DNA of 19,055 bases from JANWYT01 sp046719465 (lineage in GTDB: Bacteria > Chloroflexota > Anaerolineae > Aggregatilineales > Phototrophicaceae), in NCBI GenBank assembly GCA_046719465.1, contig JBDNCV010000067.1, forward strand, positions 1 to 19,055, in the 5' to 3' direction. The notes under the pieces were generated by a model that was not told the origin of the DNA, did not search any database, and saw nothing but the letters and a program-made list of their open reading frames with translations. The position numbers and the translations under genes were made by a program. Below, piece after piece: positions 6,510 to 15,600 of this stretch (its first letter is position 1; each line of letters begins with the position of its first letter).

Positions 6510-7931
6510 ATGGCTATTCGAGATTTTCTCGAACTCCCCTATGAACAGCTTGAAGAGCTGAATTTGGGCTTCAAACAGCAGCGCAAAGACCGCGTGCCGA
6601 TGGATACGATCCGTGAGGAGCGGCTGAAGTTCCTCGCCGACAACAAAGGCATCAAAGCCGTCACCATCTGCTTTGCGGATCTGGAAGGTCGCTTGCATTT
6701 GTTGGATTATGACAAAAAGTTCCTGCTCAAGTCTTATGACAACTTGACGTTCGACGGGTCGTCGATCCGCGGCTTCAGCGTCTTGTCAGAGTCTGACCTG
6801 CGGCTGGGGGTGGACTGGTCGGCGTTCTACCTGCTGCCTTCGGACGTGTTCGGCCCGGGCAAGGTGATGGTGTTCGGTGAAGTGCTCGAACGCAGCGGCG
6901 AACCCTACCATGCCGACCTGCGCGGCCTGCTCAAGCGCTACGCTCAAGAAGTGTACGAAAAGTACGGCTACACGATGAACGTGGCCAACGAGATTGAAGG
7001 CTTCCTGTTCAAGGGATTGCACGCCGAGCAAGAATACGCTAAGACCGGCAAGTTTGAGTTCTTGAGCGAGGGTGGCTACTACCACACCCTGCCCGGCGAT
7101 GGCATCCGCACTTTCATCGACGCCGTGGCCGAGGCGCAGCGCGCGATGGGCTTCGAGAACGAGAAAGACCACCCTGAGGTCGCCCCGTCGCAGTTTGAGA
7201 TCAACTACGGCTACAGCGAAGCCACCATCGGCGCTGACCAGATCATGCTCTACAAGCTGACGGCGCGCCAAGTCGCCCGCAACATGGGCTTGACCGCCAG
7301 CTTCCTGCCCAAGCCCGTCACCGGCGTGAACGGCAGCGGCATGCACACCAACATGAGCGTGAGCGACAAGGACGGCAAGAACCTGTTCTACGACGCCAAC
7401 GGTGAACACGGCATCTCACAGATGGCGCACGATGCGATCAAGCGCATCCTCAACAGCGCGCTGGACATTTGCTTGGTGCTGAACGCCAGCGTGAACGCTT
7501 ACCGCCGCCTCGACCCGAACTACGAAGCGCCCAACCAGATTAAATCCAGCCCTGTGGATCGCGGCTCGATGGTGCGCATCCCGTTCGGCAACCACCGCAG
7601 CGCCCGTATCGAGGTGCGTTCAGTCGGCCCGGACTGCAACCCGTACATGGCGATCTACACCCTGTTCAAGACCGCGCTGGAAGGCCCGCTGCCCACAGGC
7701 CGCCTGAACCCCAACCGCATCCTGCCAGATAACATCTACGATGCGATTAACCTGTTCACGCGCAGCGCGCGCGTCAAGGAGATGCTGGGGGCAGAAGTGC
7801 AGGCAAAGTATGCTGAGTTGAAGCTCGAAGCGGCTCACCGTTCACCGCGCCTGCTGGGCGACCTCATCAAGGTCTCGGAGATTCAGTACCATCACGAGGT
7901 CTACAATCAACAGCTCTGGAAGAGCTTCTAG
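6510..7931 (+). CDS. glnA: Glutamine synthetase type I family, divergent
   Basis: Glutamine synthetase joins ammonia to glutamate with ATP; the type I enzyme is a dodecamer in the cytoplasm. The 473-residue product has a typical length. Visible motifs are FDGSSIRGF (81-89), NEIEGF with metal ligands E161 and E163, HPEVAPSQFEIN (221-232), KPVTGVNGSGMH with H279, YRRLDP (331-336), NHRSARIEVR (361-370) and LPDNIYDAI, whose Y410 lies where adenylylated enzymes carry the modified Tyr. Departures from standard enzymes include SQFE in place of GQxE, MHTN in place of MH(T/C)H, and VGPD where RxPDP is usual. The start is the ATG at 6510 because AAAGGA at 6497-6502 is 7 bases away; the ATG at 6504 would be only 1 base from it. 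It could be a specialised family member acting on another amine. Confidence 0.88.
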   Translation: MAIRDFLELPYEQLEELNLGFKQQRKDRVPMDTIREERLKFLADNKGIKAVTICFADLEGRLHLLDYDKKFLLKSYDNLTFDGSSIRGFSVLSESDLRLGVDWSAFYLLPSDVFGPGKVMVFGEVLERSGEPYHADLRGLLKRYAQEVYEKYGYTMNVANEIEGFLFKGLHAEQEYAKTGKFEFLSEGGYYHTLPGDGIRTFIDAVAEAQRAMGFENEKDHPEVAPSQFEINYGYSEATIGADQIMLYKLTARQVARNMGLTASFLPKPVTGVNGSGMHTNMSVSDKDGKNLFYDANGEHGISQMAHDAIKRILNSALDICLVLNASVNAYRRLDPNYEAPNQIKSSPVDRGSMVRIPFGNHRSARIEVRSVGPDCNPYMAIYTLFKTALEGPLPTGRLNPNRILPDNIYDAINLFTRSARVKEMLGAEVQAKYAELKLEAAHRSPRLLGDLIKVSEIQYHHEVYNQQLWKSF

Positions 7932-7940
7932 GCATCGTTG

Positions 7941-7962
7941 GGGGCGTGGCGCGCCACGCCCC
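7941..7962. terminator. Perfect 22-bp palindrome between convergent glnA and menE
   Basis: GGGGCGTGGCG is followed directly by its exact reverse complement. It lies 9 bp after the glnA stop and its last base is part of the menE stop codon, so a hairpin would form in both transcripts. There is no T-run on either side, so intrinsic termination is uncertain; it could act only as a transcript-end stabiliser or be a dispersed repeat element. Confidence 0.5.
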
Positions 7963-9413
7963 TACACGTCATCGGTGTTGTTTGGCAGCAGCAGCGCCCG
8001 CGCCGCCCCACGATCTGGCTTGCCTGTCGCGTTCAGCGGCAGCGCATCGACGATCCGCAGGCGGCGCGGCTGCTTGTAGCGCGCAAGCCTGCCCTGCACG
8101 TGCGCCAGCAGCTCGGCCTCGGTGAGGCTTGCGCCTGCGTGCAGCGCCACCAACGCACCCACGATCTGCCCCCACTCTGCATCCGGCAGCCCCACCACGA
8201 GCGCCTCGGCCACGCTGGGATGGGACTTGAGCGCGGCTTCCACCTCCGCAGGGTAGACGTTCTCCCCCCCGCTGACGATGAGATCGCTGCGCCGCAGCAG
8301 CACGAACAAGTCGCCGTCGGCGTCGAGATAGCCAATGTCGCCGGTGTGAAGCCAGCCACCGCGCAGCGCGCGCGCCGTCGCGTCTGGGTCATTCAAGTAG
8401 CCCTGCATCAGCGTCGCACCCCGCACGCAGATTTCACCCTCGGCGTAAGGCGGCAGCGGTTGATCGTCTGCGCCTACGATCCGCACGTCGGTTCCATCCA
8501 GCGGCTTGCCCACTGTGCCGATCTTGCGCCGCGCGACATCGGGCAGCGCTGTCGCCACCTGTGACGCGGCCTCGGTCAGGCCATAAGTCGTGGCGACTGG
8601 CAGCCCCGAAGCATGCGCGCGCTCTAACAGCTCAGCGGAGGGGGCCGCCCCCCCCAGCAAGATCAGCCGCAGGCGCGGGGGCGCGCTCGGCAGGTGTTCT
8701 AACAGACGATACAGCATCGTCGGGACGAGCGAGGCCAGCGTGATCGCCCCGCGCAGCATCAGCTCGGCCACAGGGGCCGCGTCAAAGCGCGGCAGCAGCG
8801 TGAAGCGCGTCCCATACAGCGCCGAGCGGTAGACGATGCTCAACCCGCCCACGTGGTACAGCGGCAGGACGCATAACCAATTGTCGTCGGGCTGCGTGCC
8901 AATGCGAGCAGCGCTGGCGACCGCGCTGGCGTGGAACGCGCCCAACGTCAGCAGCGCAGCTTTAGGCCTCCCGCTCGTCCCACTGGTGAACATGACGGCG
9001 GCGGGCGCGTTCATGTCGAGTGGACGTGCGTCAACTTCCCCCGCTTGGGGGAACGTCCCCGCGTGCAGGCAGACGTGCGGCGCGTCGATCTGCGCGGCCA
9101 GCGGCTCCGTGTTCGCGTCTATCACCAGCCAGCGACAGTCCACTGCCAGCATCTGGGCGCTCAGCTCGGCGGGGGTTAGCCGCGTGTTGAGCATCACCGG
9201 CGTGAGGCGCAGCGCCAGCGCCGCGTGGAAGCAGGCCACCATCGCCGCCCCACTCGCCAGCAGCAGCCCCACGCGATCCTCAGGTTGCAAGCCTGCGGCG
9301 CGCCACGCCTGCGCCACCCCACCCACTCGCGCCCTCAGATCGCCATAGGTGACGACCTCATCAGGCGTGCTGAACGCGACCGCATCTTCAGGATGATCCA
9401 GCAGCGCGGCCAT
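7962..9413 (-). CDS. menE: MenE, O-succinylbenzoate-CoA ligase
   Basis: MenE activates o-succinylbenzoate with ATP and CoA for naphthoquinone ring closure in menaquinone synthesis. The 483-residue product is an acyl-adenylate-forming enzyme: phosphate loop FTSGTSGRPK (142-151), LPLYHVGGL, aromatic motif YGLTE (277-281), TGDIGYLDADGDLFVLLRRSD (357-377) with D359, SGGENVYPAEVE (381-392), and the catalytic lysine K465 in NATGKPDR. These motifs alone fit any AMP-forming ligase; MenE is preferred because the gene is the last of a men operon, 4 bases after the menB stop. The ribosome site is weak, suggesting coupling to menB. The stop TAG lies in a GTAGGGG motif that opens the adjacent palindrome. 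Confidence 0.92.
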   Translation of the reverse strand: MAALLDHPEDAVAFSTPDEVVTYGDLRARVGGVAQAWRAAGLQPEDRVGLLLASGAAMVACFHAALALRLTPVMLNTRLTPAELSAQMLAVDCRWLVIDANTEPLAAQIDAPHVCLHAGTFPQAGEVDARPLDMNAPAAVMFTSGTSGRPKAALLTLGAFHASAVASAARIGTQPDDNWLCVLPLYHVGGLSIVYRSALYGTRFTLLPRFDAAPVAELMLRGAITLASLVPTMLYRLLEHLPSAPPRLRLILLGGAAPSAELLERAHASGLPVATTYGLTEAASQVATALPDVARRKIGTVGKPLDGTDVRIVGADDQPLPPYAEGEICVRGATLMQGYLNDPDATARALRGGWLHTGDIGYLDADGDLFVLLRRSDLIVSGGENVYPAEVEAALKSHPSVAEALVVGLPDAEWGQIVGALVALHAGASLTEAELLAHVQGRLARYKQPRRLRIVDALPLNATGKPDRGAARALLLPNNTDDV

Positions 9414-9417
9414 CGGC

Positions 9418-10290
<873 letters not shown>

Positions 10291-10391
10291 TGGGGTTCCT
10301 TCTCCTTAATTGAGTTAGCTAAACAGTTCATCACACGCCTAACGGGCGGGGTTGTACGCGATGTATCCGCGCGTATCGTTCAGCGCGCCCC
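10291..10391. other. Short spacer between menD and menB, no gene seen
   Basis: In enterobacterial operons menH lies between menD and menB; here only about 100 bp remain. It contains the menB ribosome binding site, a TTAGCTAA palindrome near 10314-10321, and GC-rich sequence with interrupted inverted repeats. No frame in it resembles an alpha/beta hydrolase, so it does not look like a recognisable remnant of menH. Confidence 0.5.
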
Positions 10392-12146
10392 TCACCATAC
10401 CGCCTGCTCCAACGCCGCCCGCACCTGCTCCATGACGGCTTTTCGCCGCGCAAGGTCGGCCTTGCTGTCGGTGACGATCTCGATCAGGGTCGGCTCGCGT
10501 TCGTGCAGGCTGGTCAGCAGCGCGGCTTGCCAGCCGTCCACGTTTTCACACTGGATGTAACGCAGCCCATACATGGCTGCCGCCTGTTCAAACCTCAGGC
10601 CGTGAGGCGTGATGAACAGCTCGGTGAAAGTTGGCTCATAGTCGCGGATAGGCAGGCGGTGGAAGATGCCGCCCCCGTCGTTGTTGACAACGACCATCGT
10701 CAGCGGCACGTTCAGCCGTCGCAGCGCCATCAGCCCGTTCATGTCGTGGTACAGCGTCAGATCGCCCAACAAGGCTGCAACTGGACGTTCACGATCCGCC
10801 GCCGCGACCCCCACCGCCGTGGACACGTTGCCGTCAATGCCCGACGCGCCGCGATTAGCAAACACGCGCAGCCCGGCATCGTTAGGAAACGCAAACTGAT
10901 CCACGTTGCGGATGGGCAGGCTGCTGCCGATGAACAAGGCGCTGTGGGCAGGCAGCGCGGCGACAAGCTCATGGGCGATGTGACCGTCGAAGCGTGCGGT
11001 GTCCTTCAGCGCCGCCTCGAGCGCGTGCTTGGTCGCCAGCTCCAGCGCCTGCCAGCGCTCTGCCCATGCGCTGGCAGGCCGATTCTCAAAGCGGCTGTAG
11101 AGCTGCATGCAGGCCAGCTTCTCATCCGCGACAAAGAAGTGGGTCGTGCGGTGGCTGTCGTCTGCCCACACGCCGTCCCCGCTGAGGTGGATGCGATACA
11201 TCGGACGGATGCGGTTCAGATAGTCGTTGAGCGCTTGCGACGTGGGCACATCGCCAAAGCGGATCACCACGTCGGGCGGCTCCGGCAGAGGCGCGCCCAC
11301 GCTCAAGAAGGTGTCATATAGGCCAAGCACGGCCTTTCGGCGGAAGCGCAGCCCCGACGCCGCATCCGCGAGGATCGGGTAGCGCGTCTGCGCGCTCAGG
11401 CGCTCGATGCTGGCGTAGGCGTGCGCGGGCGTGTTCGGCCCGCAGACGATGAGGCCGCGCTCGTAAGTGTCGATCACGTTGGCGAGCATATCCAACTGCA
11501 TCGTGTTAAGCGCCAGCGTGCCGTAGACGATCGTCGCGGCGGGCGCGTTCATCGGGCGGGGGGCGGCGTCCTCGGGCGGCGTCGTGCGGTCTGATGGGAC
11601 GGGGGTCGGCTCCAGCGGCTTTCTGAACGGCACGTTGAGGTGCACTACGCCTTTAGGGACGCCGTTGGCGATGGCGTAGGCGCGGTTGGCCGTCGTGCGC
11701 AGGCTGCGAAAAGCGTCCGCGGGCATATCGGCCTCTGGCAGCAGCAGATCGACCGACCACAACGCATACTCACCAAACAGCTTCACTTGGTCGATGGTCT
11801 GATTTGCCCCGCTGTGGCGCAGCTCGCCCGGGCGATCCGCGGTCATCACGATCAACGGCACGCGCGACTGCTTGGCCTCCACGACAGCTGGGAAGAAATT
11901 AGCCGCCGCCGAGCCGCTGGTGCAGAGCATTGCCACCGGTTTCTCAGTCGCCAGCGCCAGCCCCAGCGCCATGAAGGCCGCGCTGCGTTCGTCCAGCACG
12001 CTCCACACCTGCACGCGCGGATGCTCGGCAAAAGCCAGCACCAGCGGCGTATTGCGCGAGCCGGGCGCAATCACCACGTGTTCCAACCCGCTGCGCGCCA
12101 GCTCATCAACAATCGTCTGGCTGTAAAGGATATTACGGTTGGCCAT
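10392..12146 (-). CDS. menD: MenD, SEPHCHC synthase (thiamine diphosphate dependent)
   Basis: MenD condenses isochorismate with the succinic semialdehyde unit derived from 2-oxoglutarate, using thiamine diphosphate. The 584-residue product is slightly longer than E. coli MenD (556). Motifs in order: VIAPGSRNTPL (25-35), DERSAAF with catalytic E53, CTSGSAAANFFPAVVEA (75-91), TADRPGELRHSGANQTIDQ (102-120), NRGASGIDGN (431-440), and the cofactor motif GDLTLYHDMNG to VVNNDGGGIF (461-495). The start at 12146 is clear: AGGAGG at 12158-12153 lies 6 bases upstream, and the sequence begins ANRN, as expected for the family. It overlaps the end of menF by 14 bp. The in-frame extension to 12464 is only a shadow within menF. 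Confidence 0.97.
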   Translation of the reverse strand: MANRNILYSQTIVDELARSGLEHVVIAPGSRNTPLVLAFAEHPRVQVWSVLDERSAAFMALGLALATEKPVAMLCTSGSAAANFFPAVVEAKQSRVPLIVMTADRPGELRHSGANQTIDQVKLFGEYALWSVDLLLPEADMPADAFRSLRTTANRAYAIANGVPKGVVHLNVPFRKPLEPTPVPSDRTTPPEDAAPRPMNAPAATIVYGTLALNTMQLDMLANVIDTYERGLIVCGPNTPAHAYASIERLSAQTRYPILADAASGLRFRRKAVLGLYDTFLSVGAPLPEPPDVVIRFGDVPTSQALNDYLNRIRPMYRIHLSGDGVWADDSHRTTHFFVADEKLACMQLYSRFENRPASAWAERWQALELATKHALEAALKDTARFDGHIAHELVAALPAHSALFIGSSLPIRNVDQFAFPNDAGLRVFANRGASGIDGNVSTAVGVAAADRERPVAALLGDLTLYHDMNGLMALRRLNVPLTMVVVNNDGGGIFHRLPIRDYEPTFTELFITPHGLRFEQAAAMYGLRYIQCENVDGWQAALLTSLHEREPTLIEIVTDSKADLARRKAVMEQVRAALEQAVW

Positions 12147-13524
12147 GCAGCGCCTCCTGCTGAACGCCCAGCGCGTGGAGCATCGGGCGGAATTTAAGCG
12201 CGGTTTCGTCCCATTCTTTGGCGGGGTCGCTGCTGGCGACGACCCCACAGCCCGCGTACAGCCACACCCGCCGCTGCTGCGCGATGGCGCTGCGGATCGC
12301 CACTGCGAGCTGCCCGCCGCCGCTGGCATCCATCCAGCCCACCGGCGCGCCAAACCACCCGCGCGGGGCAGGCTCCAGCTCGCTGATGAGCGCAAGGGCC
12401 ACGTCGCGCGGCTCGCCGCCCAGCGCAGGCGTCGGGTGCAAATGCTCCGCCACGGTGAGCGCACCCTGCGGCGCGGCCAGCGTGCCGTTGATGGGCGTGT
12501 GCAGGTGCTGAATGTTGCTCAACGCCAGCACATCCATCTCACCCACAAGCAGCTCACTTGCCAGCGGGCGCAAATTAGCCGCAATTCGCTCGACCACGAT
12601 CTGATGTTCATGGCGGTTCTTAGGGTCGTTCAGCAGGTCAGCGGCCAGCGCGGCGTCTTCCTCAGGGGTGCGCCCGCGCCGCGCGCTGCCTGCCAGCCCC
12701 ATCGTGCGAAACTGCCGCCCCTGCACTTCGATCAACAGCTCCGGCGTCGCCCCATAAAAGGCGACATGCGGGCGCGGCTCAAACAAGAAGCGGTAGGTGT
12801 TGGGGTAGGCTGAGCGCAGCCACGCCAGCGGGCGCAGCACGTCCACCGGCTGGGCGAAGCGCAGCTCAGCCACGCGCGCCAGCACCACCTTGGCCAATTC
12901 CCCCGCACGGATGCGCCCCGTCGCCGTCTCGATCATGCGCCGCCACGCCTCATACGAGATGGGGTACGCGACGCGGGTCGGCGTTTGGGTGGCGGGGGTG
13001 GGCGTGGGCAAATCGGCCAGCGTCGCCGCTTTGATGCGCAGCGATTCGTACAGGGCAGCCCGCAGCGCGTCCAGATCGTCGTCCGGTGCGAGGTGCGCGT
13101 TGATCGTCAGGTAGTGTTGATCGCCGTGCCGCGTCAGTTGATAATGCGGCAGCAAGAGCTGCGCGGGGGCAAAATCCGCCCATGTGATGTCCGGCAGGAA
13201 GTCATCGCTGAAGGCCAGCCCACCGAACAAGCGCGGCCCCGCGGCTGGATCAGGCGTGTCGATCTGCGCCTGATGAAAAACAGCTTGCGCGTAGGCCTGC
13301 ATCTGCTGCCAGCGGTCATCGCCCCACGCGGTCAGGTCGAGCGCCGCCCCCACCCCCGCAAAGGCCACCGGTTCACTCGCGTGTTCCCAGCAGCAGCGCG
13401 GCTGCCCCTCCGAAGCGGCCAAGAACGCCAACAGATCCACCGCAGGCACAGGGATCGCCACGCTGACGAGCCGTCCGTAGGTTGTCTCAAACGTGTTCAG
13501 TATGTCCGAAGCTGGCTGCGTCAT
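12133..13524 (-). CDS. menF: MenF, isochorismate synthase
   Basis: MenF converts chorismate to isochorismate, the first step of menaquinone synthesis. The 463-residue product belongs to the chorismate-utilising family. Visible motifs are GELAKVVLAR (208-217, with K212 as the likely general base), FYGATPELLIEV (256-267), MGLAGSARRG (275-284), NRHEHQIV (303-310), HLHPTPALGGEPRD (361-374) and YAGCGVVASSDPAKEWDET (423-441) with magnesium ligand E437. The place at the head of a men operon favours isochorismate over salicylate or anthranilate synthesis. AGGA lies about 6 bases before the ATG. The start overlaps the tetR stop by 4 bp (ATGA). Confidence 0.95.
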   Translation of the reverse strand: MTQPASDILNTFETTYGRLVSVAIPVPAVDLLAFLAASEGQPRCCWEHASEPVAFAGVGAALDLTAWGDDRWQQMQAYAQAVFHQAQIDTPDPAAGPRLFGGLAFSDDFLPDITWADFAPAQLLLPHYQLTRHGDQHYLTINAHLAPDDDLDALRAALYESLRIKAATLADLPTPTPATQTPTRVAYPISYEAWRRMIETATGRIRAGELAKVVLARVAELRFAQPVDVLRPLAWLRSAYPNTYRFLFEPRPHVAFYGATPELLIEVQGRQFRTMGLAGSARRGRTPEEDAALAADLLNDPKNRHEHQIVVERIAANLRPLASELLVGEMDVLALSNIQHLHTPINGTLAAPQGALTVAEHLHPTPALGGEPRDVALALISELEPAPRGWFGAPVGWMDASGGGQLAVAIRSAIAQQRRVWLYAGCGVVASSDPAKEWDETALKFRPMLHALGVQQEALHGQP

Positions 13525-14114
13525 GGCGTATCCTGATGGCCTACACTCTTAAGCAGCAGCGGGACCAGCGCCGCTAAGATGCGTTCTTGTGTGGGTTCGC
13601 CGGTGTAAACCCACTGGATCACCACGTTGTAGATCGCGCCCATCCACGCATGGGCAACCACGGTCGTATCCACGGGCGTGATCTCCCCTGCCGCCACCGC
13701 CTCGTCGAGATAGGTCTTGATGAGCAGCGCAAAACGGTCGGTGGTCTCAAGGCGCTTCTTCTCGAACGCGCTCCCCAAGCCCACCGCCTGCACCAGCAGC
13801 AGCTTGGCCGGTCGGCGATACTTGCTGAACGTCTCAAGCACCGTCGTCAGCGCGGTTTGGACGCGCTGCATCCCTCGCTGCTGAGCAATAGCCTCCGTCA
13901 CGCGGCGTTCGAGTAGATCGGCAAATTGATCCACCAGCGCAAGGAACAGCTTTTCCTTGTTGGGGAAGTGGAAGTAGATGCTCCCTTTGCTGGCAGCGGC
14001 TTCTTCGACGATTTCGTCCATGCGCGTTTCATGATAGCCTTTGCGGCTGAACACGTTCAGCGCGGCGTCCATGATGCGCTCACGGGTGGTGCGGGGGTCG
14101 ATCATCTCAGACAT
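13521..14114 (-). CDS. TetR-family regulator leading the men operon
   Basis: The 197-residue product has an N-terminal TetR-type helix-turn-helix: RERIMDAALNVFSRKGYHETRMDEIVEEAAASKGSIYFHFPNKEKLF, shown here in two pieces at about 11-30 and 31-57, with K43, G44, Y47 and F50 as the usual DNA-contact and capping positions. The C-terminal ligand domain is hydrophobic and not assignable to a ligand; the last third has a segment like that of fatty-acyl-CoA or drug-sensing members. GGAG at 14123-14120 lies 5 bases before the chosen ATG. A GTG at 14192 is in frame but would add 26 residues before the family start. The gene is the first of the tetR-menF-menD-menB-menE unit, so it probably regulates that unit and itself. 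Confidence 0.9.
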   Translation of the reverse strand: MSEMIDPRTTRERIMDAALNVFSRKGYHETRMDEIVEEAAASKGSIYFHFPNKEKLFLALVDQFADLLERRVTEAIAQQRGMQRVQTALTTVLETFSKYRRPAKLLLVQAVGLGSAFEKKRLETTDRFALLIKTYLDEAVAAGEITPVDTTVVAHAWMGAIYNVVIQWVYTGEPTQERILAALVPLLLKSVGHQDTP

Positions 14115-14243
14115 GGCGGCTCCGATCGTAACAACGTTGAAGGCGAAACAAGCTGAAAGCAATAAGCGAGAGCAAGCGATCAATCGAGCCACTAATGGCC
14201 GCTTTTAACTTTTAATTTGAAACTTTCTTCACTTTTTGAATAG

Positions 14244-14257
14244 ACTGACCAGTCAGT
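14244..14257. promoter_or_regulatory. Candidate TetR operator upstream of tetR-men
   Basis: ACTGAC is followed after two bases (CA) by its reverse complement GTCAGT. It lies about 130 bp upstream of the tetR start in an AT-rich stretch, where a promoter is expected. The arrangement ACTGAC-N2-GTCAGT is the size and style of known TetR-family sites. I see no consensus -35/-10 pair, so the promoter itself is not assigned. Confidence 0.55.
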
Positions 14258-14329
14258 TCTCATCTTACCGCAATTTTAGCCGCGTTGTGAACGCTTTCAC
14301 GAAACGCTCAACAATGCCGAACAAACGCC

Positions 14330-14355
14330 GCGGGGCAACGCATGCGTCACCCCGC
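14330..14355 (-). terminator. Candidate intrinsic terminator of the recombinase gene
   Basis: Read on the minus strand, GCGGGGTGACGCA pairs along its whole length with the next 13 bases when two G-U wobbles are allowed; in practice the central four bases would loop out. It begins about 30 bases after the recombinase stop and is followed, after GGCG, by TTTGTT. On the plus strand the two wobbles become mismatches, so the hairpin favours the minus transcript. Confidence 0.5.
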
Positions 14356-14384
14356 CTCCATCATCCCTCGGTGCTCAGTACGCG

Positions 14385-15362
14385 CTATTCTTCGTCGGGG
14401 AATTGCAGTTTTTCCGCGGCAGCTTTGCGGATCATCTCCGGGCGGCGGTCATAACGGCGCGTCGTCTCTACGCTGCTGTGGCCTGCCATGTTGGCCACCG
14501 TGGCGATGTCCACCCCGCGATCCAGCAGATCCCCCACAAACGTCCGGCGGAAGTCATGCGGGGAGAAGTTCTTCACCCCCGCCTGCTTCGCCCGCCGCTG
14601 GAGCATGTCATAGACCGTCTGCGAGACGATCCCGCCGCGCTGGATGCGCCCGTTCTTCAACACGGGGTGGAAGATCGGCCCGCTGTCGTATGGCAAAAGC
14701 GCCAACCAGCGATCCAACGCGCGCTTGGCGCTGCCGGTGATGTACACAGTGCGCTGCTTGCGCCCCTTGCCCGCGAGGATGCGAATCTGACCGCTGGTGG
14801 GGTCATAGTCCTCAAGGCGCACGTTCACCAGCTCCGACCGGCGCAGCCCACAAACATAAAGCATCCCAATGATCGCCAAATCGCGCGCGCCCGCTGGGCT
14901 GTCGTCATTACGGCAAACCTCGGCAAGGCGGGCGATTTCCTCTGCTTGCAGGTCACGCCCTTTGATGAGGGTGCGCGCGCGCACGTGGCGCACATCTGCC
15001 GCGCGCTGATAAGCCTCCGCAGTCATCAGCCCCAGCCGCCACGTCTCTTTCAGCACGCCGCGCAGCGCCGAAATGATCCGGTTGGCGTTGGCTGGGGCAT
15101 AGCGTTCGGCAAGGCGCGCGCGGGCATACGCCGTGTGCTGGTAGCTCAGCCGCGCCCACGGGAAGCCCAACATCGCCTCGCGCGTGACATGCTCCACGTC
15201 GCGGTTGGTGAAGATGCCCACCAGCGTTCGCAGCGCGTTTTCCATCGTGTAACGCGACTGTGCTGAGGTCAGCGTCGCCAAGTACACGGCGGCGGGGTTT
15301 TGATCCAGCGCCTCCGAGTACGGGGTGAGGCGGTTCTCAAATGGCACAAGGTCATCGCTCAT
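14385..15362 (-). CDS. Tyrosine recombinase/integrase (XerC/D-like)
   Basis: The 325-residue product has an N-terminal core-binding region (about 20-115) and a full catalytic domain. Catalytic residues are all present: R174 in CGLRRSEL, K199 in AGKGRKQR, H269 and R272 in SPHDFRRT, H295 in AGHSSVETT and nucleophile Y304 in TRRYDRR. The enzyme cuts and rejoins DNA through a 3'-phosphotyrosine. It is not in a recognisable XerC or XerD setting and has no phage genes beside it, so it may be a solitary chromosomal recombinase or a leftover of an integrated element. A tandem repeat array begins about 65 bp upstream of its start. No good ribosome site is seen before the ATG. Confidence 0.93.
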   Translation of the reverse strand: MSDDLVPFENRLTPYSEALDQNPAAVYLATLTSAQSRYTMENALRTLVGIFTNRDVEHVTREAMLGFPWARLSYQHTAYARARLAERYAPANANRIISALRGVLKETWRLGLMTAEAYQRAADVRHVRARTLIKGRDLQAEEIARLAEVCRNDDSPAGARDLAIIGMLYVCGLRRSELVNVRLEDYDPTSGQIRILAGKGRKQRTVYITGSAKRALDRWLALLPYDSGPIFHPVLKNGRIQRGGIVSQTVYDMLQRRAKQAGVKNFSPHDFRRTFVGDLLDRGVDIATVANMAGHSSVETTRRYDRRPEMIRKAAAEKLQFPDEE

Positions 15363-15428
15363 GAGGCAGGCCAGCCATATCGTTCAACGCTGCTATAGGG
15401 TATCACAAACGCGCGTCTCCTGAAGGGT

Positions 15429-15589
15429 ACAAGGCGCGTCTCCCATGCGGACAAGGCGCGTCTCCCATGCGGACAAGGCGCGTCTCCCATACGGACAAGG
15501 CGCGTCTCCCATGCGGACAAGGCGCGTCTCCCATGCGGACAAGGCACGTCTCCCATGCGGACAAGGCGCGTCTCCCATGCGAACAAGGC
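15429..15589. repeat. Tandem array of seven 22-bp repeats plus a partial copy
   Basis: The unit is ACAAGGCGCG followed by TCTCCCATGCGG. Seven copies run head to tail at 15429, 15451, 15473, 15495, 15517, 15539 and 15561, with single changes in the third (ATACGG), sixth (GGCACG) and seventh (GCGA) copies; ACAAGGC of an eighth follows at 15583. A diverged copy of the GCGCGTCTCC core precedes the array at 15411-15420. Because the unit is not a multiple of three, all frames stay open and give artificial 22-residue peptide repeats. There are no unique spacers, so it is not CRISPR. Confidence 0.95.
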
Positions 15590-15598
15590 AGGCCTTGT
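15583..15598. repeat. Inverted repeat closing the tandem array at the ATPase stop
   Basis: ACAAGGC (15583-15589) and GCCTTGT (15592-15598) form an inverted repeat with a two-base centre. The first arm is the start of an eighth tandem unit. The ATPase stop codon follows three bases away, so in that transcript this is the first structure after the gene. It lacks a T-run and is not a convincing terminator. Confidence 0.75.
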
Positions 15599-15600
15599 CC

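Noticed and set aside
12147..12464. Extended MenD start inside menF
   Set aside because: The added residues are arginine- and tryptophan-rich shadow sequence; the ATG at 12146 has a strong AGGAGG site.
14115..14192. Longer TetR start from a GTG at 14192 giving a hydrophobic leader
   Set aside because: TetR regulators are cytoplasmic; the ATG at 14114 has GGAG five bases upstream and starts where the family starts.
15429..15589. CRISPR array
   Set aside because: The units are contiguous with no unique spacers, and no cas genes are nearby.
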